A DNA stretch of 64,000 bases from Ramlibacter agri (GTDB lineage: Bacteria; Pseudomonadota; Gammaproteobacteria; Burkholderiales; Burkholderiaceae_C): positions 1,798,001 through 1,862,000 of the forward strand of contig NZ_JABBFX010000001.1 of NCBI RefSeq assembly GCF_012927085.1, written 5' to 3'. The notes beneath the pieces were generated by a model that did not search any database, was not told the DNA's origin, and was given only the letters and a program-made list of their open reading frames with translations. Within the stretch, counting starts at the first letter, position 1; every line of letters begins with the position of its first letter. A program made the position numbers and the translations under genes. This document shows positions 27,562-34,493 of this stretch, one piece after another.

Positions 27562-30394
27562 CCTGCCCCTCGTTTCCTTCACCCTCGACGGCCGCCCGGT
27601 GCAGGCCATCCAGGGCGAGACCATCCTGCAGGCGGCCGACCGCCTGGGCGTGGAGATCCCGCGCCTCTGCTACAAGGACGGCTACCGGGCCGACGGCAAC
27701 TGCCGCGCCTGCGTCGTCGAACTGAAAGGCGAGCGAACCCTGGCGCCCAGCTGCTGCCGCGCGGTGACGCCCGGCATGGAAGTGCAGGCCACCAGCGAAC
27801 GCGCCCGCAAGAGCCAGAAGATGGTGCTCGAGATGCTGCTGGCGGACATGCCGGAGCAGGGCTACAAGTGGAACGACGAGCCGCACACGCATGGCGACGG
27901 CGAACATGGCGAACTGAGCGCGTGGGCCGACCGCATGGCCGTCACGCCGCGTCCGGCACTGAAGGCGCTGCGTCGCGAACAGCCGCAGGCCGACATCAGC
28001 CATCCCGCGATGGCCGTCAACCTCGATGCCTGCATCCAGTGCACGCGCTGCGTGCGCGCCTGCCGCGAGGAGCAGGTCAATGACGTGATCGGCTACGCGC
28101 TGCGCGGCAGCGGCAGCAAGATCGTGTTCGACCTCGACGACCCCATGGGCGAGAGCACCTGCGTCGCCTGCGGCGAATGCGTGCAGGCCTGCCCCACCGG
28201 CGCGCTGATGCCCAAGACGCGCATCGGCACGCAGGTGGTGGACCGCAAGGTCGATTCGGTCTGCCCCTTCTGCGGCGTCGGCTGCCTGATCACGTACAAC
28301 GTCAAGGACGAACAGATCGTCAGCGTCGACGGCCGCGACGGCCCGGCCAACCACAGCCGGCTGTGCGTGAAAGGCCGCTTCGGCTACGACTACGTGCACC
28401 ACGACCAGCGCCTCACCAAGCCGCTGATCCGCAAGCCGGGCATCGCCAAGAACGACGAGGAAGCGCCGCAGCCTTCGCACTGGAGCGAAGTGTTCCGCGA
28501 AGCCACCTGGGAAGAAGCGCTGGACTTCACCGCCGGCAAGTTGAAGGGCCTGCGCGACCAGCATGGCCGCAAGTCGCTGGCCGGCTTCGGTTCCGCCAAG
28601 GGCAGCAACGAAGAGGCCTACCTGTTCCAGAAGCTGGTGCGCACCGGCTTCGGCAGCAACAACGTCGACCACTGCACGCGGCTTTGCCATGCGTCCAGCG
28701 TGGCGGCGCTGCTGGAAGGCGTGGGCTCGGGCGCGGTCAGCAACCAGGTCAACGACGTCGAGCACGCCGACCTGATCCTGGTGATCGGATCCAACCCGAC
28801 GGCCAACCACCCGGTGGCCGCGACCTGGATGAAGAACGCGGCGAAGAAAGGCACGAAGATCGTGCTGGCCGACCCGCGCGTCACCGACATCGGCAAGCAC
28901 GCCTGGCGCATCATGCAGTTCAAGCCGGACACCGACGTGGCCATGCTGAACGCGATGATCCACACGGTGATCGAGGAAGGCCTGGCCGACCTCGACTTCA
29001 TCCGCAGCCGCGCCAGCAACTTCGAGGCGCTGAAGGAGAACGTGCGCGGCTACTCGCCCGAGGCGATGGAGCCGATCTGCGGCATCCCGGCGCAGACCAT
29101 CCGCGAGGTGGCGCGCGCCTTCGCCAAGGCCAAGGGCGCGATGATCCTCTGGGGCATGGGCGTTAGCCAGCACGTGCACGGCACCGACAACGCGCGCTGC
29201 CTGATCGCGCTGTGCAGCGTCACCGGCCAGATCGGCAAGCCCGGTTCCGGCCTGCACCCGCTGCGCGGCCAGAACAACGTGCAGGGCGCGAGCGACGCGG
29301 GCCTGATCCCGATGATGTACCCGAACTACCAGCGCGTGGACAACGAGCAGGCGCGCGGCTGGTTCGAGAATTTCTGGGGCATGCAACTGGACGACCAGCC
29401 CGGCTACACGGTCGTCGAGATCATGCACAAGGCGCTGGCGCCGGACAGCGACCCGCACAAGATCCGCGGCATGTACATCATGGGCGAGAACCCGGCCATG
29501 AGCGACCCGGACCTGAACCACGCGCGCCATGCGCTGGCCAGCCTGGAGCACCTGGTGGTGCAGGACATCTTCATGACCGAGACGGCCTGGCTGGCGGACG
29601 TGGTGCTGCCGGCCTCGGCCTGGCCCGAGAAGACCGGCACCGTCAGCAACACCGACCGCATGGTGCAGCTGGGCCGCCGGGCGCTGACTCCGCCCGGTGA
29701 CGCCAAGCCCGACCTCTGGATCATCCAGGAGATCGCGCGCCGCATCGGCCTGGACTGGAACTACGCGGGCGAGGAAAGCGGCGTGGCCGCCGTCTACGAC
29801 GAGATGCGGCAGGCCATGCACGCCGCCATCGAAGGCATCACCTGGGAGCGGCTGGAGCGCGAATCCAGCGTCACGTATCCCTGCCTGTCCGAGAGCGACC
29901 CCGGCCAGCCGACGGTGTTCGTCGAGCGCTTCCCGACGGCCGACGGCCGCGTCAAGCTGGTGCCGGCCGACATCATCCCGGCCAACGAGCGGCCCGACGC
30001 CGAGTTCCCCTATGTGCTGATCACCGGCCGCCAGCTGGAACACTGGCACACGGGCAGCATGACGCGCCGTGCCACCGTGCTGGACGCCATCGAGCCGATG
30101 GCGACGGCGTCGATGAACGGTGCCGACATCGCGGCGATGGGCCTGGCGGCGGGCGACGTCATCACGGTGCAGTCGCGCCGCGGTGAAGTCGCCATCCACG
30201 TGCGGCGCGACGACGGCACGCCCAACGGCGCGGTGTTCATCCCCTTCGCCTACTACGAGGCGGCGGCGAACCTGATGACCAACGCGGCGCTGGACCCCTT
30301 CGGCAAGATCCCGGAGTTCAAGTACTGCGCCGTGCGCATCAAGCGCGGCGGCAAGCTGACGCCACCGGCGGGCTACGGGACCGGCACGGCCTGA
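27548..30394 (+). CDS. fdsA: NAD-dependent formate dehydrogenase alpha subunit
   Basis: A 948-residue cytosolic Mo- or W-bis-pyranopterin enzyme oxidising formate to CO2. The N-terminal [2Fe-2S] domain has CYKDGYRADGNCRAC. Two [4Fe-4S] motifs follow (CIQCTRCVRAC near residue 160 and CVACGECVQAC near 202), then the proximal cluster CPFCGVGC. The metal-ligand cysteine is C380 in RLCHASSVAAL, with the following His that is conserved in formate dehydrogenases; there is no selenocysteine. The C-terminal molybdopterin dinucleotide domain ends the protein. A histidine-rich linker (HTHGDGEHGE) precedes the second cluster group. The two-gene layout resembles FDH1. Confidence 0.95.
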   Translation: MKSPDLPLVSFTLDGRPVQAIQGETILQAADRLGVEIPRLCYKDGYRADGNCRACVVELKGERTLAPSCCRAVTPGMEVQATSERARKSQKMVLEMLLADMPEQGYKWNDEPHTHGDGEHGELSAWADRMAVTPRPALKALRREQPQADISHPAMAVNLDACIQCTRCVRACREEQVNDVIGYALRGSGSKIVFDLDDPMGESTCVACGECVQACPTGALMPKTRIGTQVVDRKVDSVCPFCGVGCLITYNVKDEQIVSVDGRDGPANHSRLCVKGRFGYDYVHHDQRLTKPLIRKPGIAKNDEEAPQPSHWSEVFREATWEEALDFTAGKLKGLRDQHGRKSLAGFGSAKGSNEEAYLFQKLVRTGFGSNNVDHCTRLCHASSVAALLEGVGSGAVSNQVNDVEHADLILVIGSNPTANHPVAATWMKNAAKKGTKIVLADPRVTDIGKHAWRIMQFKPDTDVAMLNAMIHTVIEEGLADLDFIRSRASNFEALKENVRGYSPEAMEPICGIPAQTIREVARAFAKAKGAMILWGMGVSQHVHGTDNARCLIALCSVTGQIGKPGSGLHPLRGQNNVQGASDAGLIPMMYPNYQRVDNEQARGWFENFWGMQLDDQPGYTVVEIMHKALAPDSDPHKIRGMYIMGENPAMSDPDLNHARHALASLEHLVVQDIFMTETAWLADVVLPASAWPEKTGTVSNTDRMVQLGRRALTPPGDAKPDLWIIQEIARRIGLDWNYAGEESGVAAVYDEMRQAMHAAIEGITWERLERESSVTYPCLSESDPGQPTVFVERFPTADGRVKLVPADIIPANERPDAEFPYVLITGRQLEHWHTGSMTRRATVLDAIEPMATASMNGADIAAMGLAAGDVITVQSRRGEVAIHVRRDDGTPNGAVFIPFAYYEAAANLMTNAALDPFGKIPEFKYCAVRIKRGGKLTPPAGYGTGTA

Positions 30395-30413
30395 AAGCGA
30401 TACAGTGGGGCGC

Positions 30414-30947
30414 ATGGAGCGCCCCGCCCTCGAAGTCGCCGTGGTCATGCGCAAGGTGCACAGCAACAACCGCTGGCAGCCCTGGCGCTGGGAGCTCGCG
30501 GACGTCGTGCCCCACGAGGAGGCCTTCGGCCGCGAGCCGCGGCTGCTGCTAGCTACCGAAAGCGAGCAGCGCTGGCTGCATCCCGCCTTCAAGGTCGAAC
30601 TGTTCCGCGACGACCCCGAGGGCTACTACCTCAACTACACCGCCACGGCGCCCTGCTGGTTCGTGCTGTGGCGCATGGAGGAGGAGCCCAGCGTCGCCGC
30701 CGAGCCTATCGCCCGGCCAGCGATGGTGAGCCTGAGCTACCACGACGCCGGCCGCTGGCTCGACGCCCAGGAATTTTGCGAGCAGGTGCCGGCGCCGCAG
30801 GAGGTGGTCGATTGGATGCGTGCCTTCGCCGAAGCCCACTACGAGCCGGAACCGCGCAAGCGCAGGCGGCCGGAGAGCTTCCGCCGCCTGGAAGACCGCT
30901 TCGGCAATCCGGCGACGGTGAGCACGGGGAAGAAGTTCCATGAGTGA
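30414..30947 (+). CDS. DUF3305-family protein of formate dehydrogenase loci
   Basis: A 177-residue soluble protein starting MERPALEVAVVMRKVHSNNR. It contains a NRWQPWRWEL segment and a conserved YYLNYTATAPCWFVLWRM core. I recognise it as DUF3305, found almost only beside formate dehydrogenases together with DUF3306. Function is unknown; assembly or maturation of the enzyme is the common inference. The C-terminus is highly basic (EPRKRRRPESFRR). It overlaps the next gene by eight bases. A GTG start nine bases upstream is a possible alternative. Confidence 0.82.
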   Translation: MERPALEVAVVMRKVHSNNRWQPWRWELADVVPHEEAFGREPRLLLATESEQRWLHPAFKVELFRDDPEGYYLNYTATAPCWFVLWRMEEEPSVAAEPIARPAMVSLSYHDAGRWLDAQEFCEQVPAPQEVVDWMRAFAEAHYEPEPRKRRRPESFRRLEDRFGNPATVSTGKKFHE

Positions 30948-31473
30948 CGACTTCCTGAACCGCTGGTCCCGGCGCAAGGAGGCGGTGCGCAAGGGCGAGG
31001 AGGTGGCGGAACCGACGCAGGAAGTGCCGGCGCCGGTCGCTGCCGCACCTGTGCCGGCTATCGAACCCGTACCACCACCCCCCACGCTCGAAGACACCCA
31101 CTCCCTCACCCCCGAATCCGACTTCACCCGCTTCGTCCGCCCGGACGTCGCGCCGGAGGTGAGGAACGCGGCGCTGAAGAAGCTGTTTGCCGACCCGCAT
31201 TTCAACGTGCAGGACGGCCTCGACGTCTATATCGGCGACTACAACAAGCCCGACCCGCTGCCGCCGGAAATGCTGAAGCAGCTGGCCGGAGCGCAGTTCC
31301 TGAAGTTGTTCGAGGAAGACAAGGAAAAGCCCGCACCCGGCGCGGACGAAGCCGTGGCACAGTCTGGCCTATGTAGTGACGTGCCTACGTCCGAAGCCGA
31401 TGGCCACCCTGATCTGCGATTGCAACAAGACCATGCCCCTGGACCCGCAGGCCCTGGGCAAGGCACTGAATGA
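30940..31473 (+). CDS. DUF3306-family protein of formate dehydrogenase loci
   Basis: A 177-residue protein with the N-terminal signature DDFLNRWSRRKEAVRKGE, a Pro/Ala-rich linker and a conserved core (DFTRFVRPDVAPEVRNAALKKLFADPHFNVQDGLDVYIGDYN). That pattern is DUF3306. The core resembles a short substrate-like helix bundle; function is unknown. The last 25 residues are read from DNA that also encodes the start of the next gene (74-base overlap in another frame), an unusually long overlap, so the C-terminus may be dispensable. Confidence 0.82.
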   Translation: MSDDFLNRWSRRKEAVRKGEEVAEPTQEVPAPVAAAPVPAIEPVPPPPTLEDTHSLTPESDFTRFVRPDVAPEVRNAALKKLFADPHFNVQDGLDVYIGDYNKPDPLPPEMLKQLAGAQFLKLFEEDKEKPAPGADEAVAQSGLCSDVPTSEADGHPDLRLQQDHAPGPAGPGQGTE

Positions 31474-33487
31474 AAACCTGACACTGCACTCCACGCTGTG
31501 CCGCCGCGAGGCCGGCGCCTTCCAGCAGGCGGTGCGGGGCAGCGAGGACGTGGTGGTGGCGTGCACCCAGGAAAAGCGCCTGTTTGGCGAGCTTGGGCAG
31601 CAGACCGAGGGCGCCGTGGCCCCGATCCGCTTCGTCAATATCCGCGAGACGGGCGGCTGGAGCCGCGATGCGCGCGACGCCATGCCCAAGCTTGCCGCGC
31701 TGCTGGCGGCCGCGAAGCTGCCCGAGCCGGAGCCCGTTCCCACCGTCACCTACAAGAGCGCCGGCCGCCTGCTGGTGATCGGCCCGCTGGAACTGGCCGA
31801 GCGCTTTGCCGCGGTCGCCGGCGACGTGCTGGACGTGACGATCTTCTCGCGCGGCGGCAGCGGCGCGCAGGAGCGCCGCTTCCCCGTGATGGGCGGGCGC
31901 ATCGAGCAGCTCGATGGCTGGCTGGGCGCCTTCCAGCTGCGCTGGTCGCAGGACAACCCGATCGATCTCGACCTCTGCACGCGCTGCAACGCCTGCGTGG
32001 CCGCCTGTCCGGAAGGCGCGATCGGCCTGGACTACCAGGTGAACCTGCAGGCCTGCAAGAGCCACCGCGCCTGCGTGAAGGCCTGCGACGTCGCCGGCGC
32101 CATCGACTTCACCCGCGCCCCGGTGGCGCACGAAGAGCAGTTCGACCTGGTGCTGGACCTGCGCCAGCAGCCGGCTTTCCTGCGCCACGCGCCGCCGCAA
32201 GGCTACTTCCACCTGCCGCCCGGCGAGGCCACCGGCGCCCAGGCGCTGGAGACGGTGGTGCGCCTGCGCGAACTGGTGGGCGAGTTCGAGAAGCCGAAGT
32301 TCTTTGCGTACAAGCAGAAGCTGTGCGCGCACAGCCGCAACGAGCAAGTGGGCTGCAACGCCTGCATCGACATCTGCTCCGCCGAAGCGATCACGAGCGA
32401 CAAGTCGCGCCAGCAGGTCAAGGTCAACGCCAACCTGTGCGTGGGCTGCGGCGCCTGCACCACGGTCTGCCCCACCGGGGCCATGACTTACGCCTATCCG
32501 AAGCCTGGCGAGCAGGGGGCGCGGATCAAGACGCTGCTGGCCACCTACGAGCGCGCGGGCGGCCTGGCGCCGATCCTGCTGCTGCACTCGCAGGAGCGCG
32601 GCCAGGCCCAGGTGGAGGAGCTCGGGCGCGCGGCCCGCGTGGGCGCGGCCCAGGGCGTGCCGGCCAACGTGATCCCGCTGGCGCTGTGGCACGTGGCCAG
32701 CACCGGTATCGAGGTCTGGCTGGCCGCTGTGGCGCAGGGCGCGGCCCACGTTGCGGTGCTCGCTACGGGCGAGGAGGCGCCGCAGTACCTCGATGCGCTG
32801 CGCGCGCAGATGGACGTGGCGCAGGCCGTGCTGGCCGGCCTCGGCTACGCAGGCCTCCACTTCAGCCTGCTGCATGCGCGTGACGCGAATGAGCTCGACG
32901 CGGAGCTGCAGTTGCTTCGCCAGCGCCGCGGCGCGGTGCCGGCGGTGCGCGGCCGCTTCGCCGTGACCGCCGACAAGCGCGCGACCCTGGACCTCGCGCT
33001 GGACCACTTGGCGGAACAGGCGCTCGCTCGTCCCGATGCGATCGCGCTGCCCGCGGCTGCGCCCTTCGGCAACATCCTGGTCGACAAGGACAAGTGCACG
33101 CTGTGCCTCAGCTGCGTCGGCGCCTGCCCGGCCAGCGCCTTGCAGGACAACCCGCAGCAGCCGCAGCTGCGGCTGGTGGAAGGCAACTGCGTGCAGTGCG
33201 GGCTGTGCGCGACGACCTGTCCCGAGCAGGCCATCACGCTGCAGCCGCGCCTGCTGCTCACGCCCGAGCGCAAGCAGCCGCGCGTTCTGAACGAGGCCAA
33301 GCCCTATGGCTGCGTGCGTTGCGGCAAGCCTTTCGGCACGTTGAAGGCGGTGGAAGCCATGATGGCCAAGCTGGCCGGCCACGCCATGTTCCAGGGCGCG
33401 GCGCTCGAACGGCTGAAGATGTGCGGCGACTGTCGCGTGATCGACATCTATTCCGCGACGGACGAGTCGAAGATCACGGACCTATGA
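31400..33487 (+). CDS. Multi-cluster 4Fe-4S ferredoxin-like protein of the formate locus
   Basis: A 695-residue cytosolic protein opening with MATLICDCNKTMPLD. Iron-sulfur motifs are CTRCNACVAACPEG (about 195), a partly altered CKSHRACVKACDV, CNACIDICSAEA, CVGCGACTTVCPTG, CTLCLSCVGACPAS, CVQCGLCATTCPEQ, and C-terminal CVRCGKPF and CGDC. That is enough for at least five or six clusters. Between them lies a region without cysteines (about 360-550). It sits between DUF3306 and the TorD chaperone. It might transfer electrons between the two dehydrogenases or act in assembly; both are inferences. ICDCN at the N-terminus is a family feature that fixes the start. Confidence 0.85.
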   Translation: MATLICDCNKTMPLDPQALGKALNENLTLHSTLCRREAGAFQQAVRGSEDVVVACTQEKRLFGELGQQTEGAVAPIRFVNIRETGGWSRDARDAMPKLAALLAAAKLPEPEPVPTVTYKSAGRLLVIGPLELAERFAAVAGDVLDVTIFSRGGSGAQERRFPVMGGRIEQLDGWLGAFQLRWSQDNPIDLDLCTRCNACVAACPEGAIGLDYQVNLQACKSHRACVKACDVAGAIDFTRAPVAHEEQFDLVLDLRQQPAFLRHAPPQGYFHLPPGEATGAQALETVVRLRELVGEFEKPKFFAYKQKLCAHSRNEQVGCNACIDICSAEAITSDKSRQQVKVNANLCVGCGACTTVCPTGAMTYAYPKPGEQGARIKTLLATYERAGGLAPILLLHSQERGQAQVEELGRAARVGAAQGVPANVIPLALWHVASTGIEVWLAAVAQGAAHVAVLATGEEAPQYLDALRAQMDVAQAVLAGLGYAGLHFSLLHARDANELDAELQLLRQRRGAVPAVRGRFAVTADKRATLDLALDHLAEQALARPDAIALPAAAPFGNILVDKDKCTLCLSCVGACPASALQDNPQQPQLRLVEGNCVQCGLCATTCPEQAITLQPRLLLTPERKQPRVLNEAKPYGCVRCGKPFGTLKAVEAMMAKLAGHAMFQGAALERLKMCGDCRVIDIYSATDESKITDL

Positions 33488-34101
33488 ACGAACGCATCCA
33501 GGTCTCTTCCGGTTTGGACGAGGAGACGGCCCGGGCCGAGGTGTACGGCCTGCTTTCCCAGCTTTACTACGCGCCGCCGACCGGCGAACTGATGGCGGCC
33601 CTGCGCGTCGCCGTCACCGAAGCGCCGGCGCAGGGCGCCTTCCTGGAAGAACCCTGGCGCGAACTGGTCGGCGTGGCCCGTGCGGTGGCCGATGCCGAGG
33701 TGCGGGACGAATACGACGCGCTGTTCGGCGGCGTCGGCAAGCCGGAGGTCTACCTGTTCGGCTCGCACTACCTGAGTGGATTCCTCAACGAGAAGCCGCT
33801 CGCGCGGCTGCGCGACACGCTGGCCGAACTCGGGCTCACGCGCGACGACACCATGCCGGAGACCGAGGACCACATCGCCTACCTGTGCGAGGTGATGCGC
33901 TACCTGATCGCCGGCGACGACGCGGGGGTCGCCAACTTGAGCCGGCAGCGCGAGTTCTTCATCGCGCAACTGCAGCCCTGGGCCAGCGATTTGTGCGACG
34001 CAATATCCGCCCATCCGCGGGCCCGCTTCTACGCGGTGCTCGCCGACTTCACGCGCGCCTTCTTCAGCGTCGAGGCCCAGGGCTTCGACATGCTCGCGTA
34101 G
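33484..34101 (+). CDS. TorD/DmsD-family molybdoenzyme chaperone
   Basis: A 205-residue all-helical cytosolic chaperone that binds twin-arginine signal peptides and apoenzymes of molybdoproteins before cofactor insertion and export. The fold is marked by ARAEVYGLLSQLYYAPP, DEYDALFGGVGKPEVYLFGSHYLSGFL and ETEDHIAYLCEVMRYLI with the conserved E-x-x-D-H. It overlaps the preceding gene by four bases (ATGA). Its likely client is the Tat-exported formate dehydrogenase alpha subunit at 34494-37460. Confidence 0.9.
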   Translation: MNERIQVSSGLDEETARAEVYGLLSQLYYAPPTGELMAALRVAVTEAPAQGAFLEEPWRELVGVARAVADAEVRDEYDALFGGVGKPEVYLFGSHYLSGFLNEKPLARLRDTLAELGLTRDDTMPETEDHIAYLCEVMRYLIAGDDAGVANLSRQREFFIAQLQPWASDLCDAISAHPRARFYAVLADFTRAFFSVEAQGFDMLA

Positions 34102-34113
34102 CCGCGAGCTCGG

Positions 34114-34132
34114 GCGTCTCAATTTGAGACGC
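34114..34132. promoter_or_regulatory. 19-bp palindrome ahead of the respiratory formate dehydrogenase genes
   Basis: GCGTCTCAATTTGAGACGC consists of perfect 9-bp arms around one T. It starts 13 bases after the chaperone stop and lies about 134 bases ahead of the next start codon. TGTCTCA/TGAGACA-type repeats are known upstream of sigma-54-dependent promoters controlled by AcoR-like activators, and this differs only in the outer bases. A weak GG-N10-GC candidate (GGGCCTCCTTCCGC) lies further down. No matching activator gene is in the window. Confidence 0.5.
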
Positions 34133-34266
34133 GATGCTGTCGCCTCGCTGACCCCCGCGTTTTCCCTGAGGCCTCACGGGCCTCCTTCCGCAACCCGCGC
34201 ATTGCGGCAGGGTGTATGGTCGTCTAGAGTATGAATGGTTGTGCATAAGTGCTCCAGGAGATGACC

Positions 34267-34476
34267 ATGTCCGAAAGCCAGGCCAAGCCCCGCCGCCGGG
34301 GCTTCATGCTGGGAGCGGCTGTTGCAGGCGCCGCCACTGCAGCGGTGGTCACGCTGCCCCAGACCCAAGCTGTTCCCCAAGCCACCGACGACAAGGCTCC
34401 GCCCCCGCCCGCCAACGGCGGCGGCTACCGCGTGAGCGAGCACGTCAAGCGCTACTACAAGTCCACCCGCATCTGA
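34267..34476 (+). CDS. Formate dehydrogenase-region Tat-targeted small protein
   Basis: A 69-residue protein with a twin-arginine signal (PRRRGFMLGAAVAGAATAAVV) and a short mature part ending YRVSEHVKRYYKSTRI. This is the small Tat-target family consistently encoded just before the Tat-exported formate dehydrogenase alpha subunit. The AGGAG ribosome binding site places the start at 34267 (MSESQAK) rather than the in-frame ATGs at 34249 or 34261. Function is unknown. Confidence 0.85.
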   Translation: MSESQAKPRRRGFMLGAAVAGAATAAVVTLPQTQAVPQATDDKAPPPPANGGGYRVSEHVKRYYKSTRI

Positions 34477-34493
34477 CCTCCGGGGAGAGATCC

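Noticed and set aside
30405..30413. GTG start for DUF3305
   Set aside because: It adds only three residues (MGR), and the ATG at 30414 is a simpler choice. It remains possible.
27470..30592. 1040-codon minus-strand ORF across fdsA
   Set aside because: Its translation is low-complexity His/Arg/Ala/Val with no motif. It is the shadow of the formate dehydrogenase alpha gene.
34212..34493. In-frame extension of the respiratory FDH alpha subunit
   Set aside because: It overlaps the Tat-target gene in another frame. The ATG at 34494 follows GGGGAGA and leaves a normal Tat leader.
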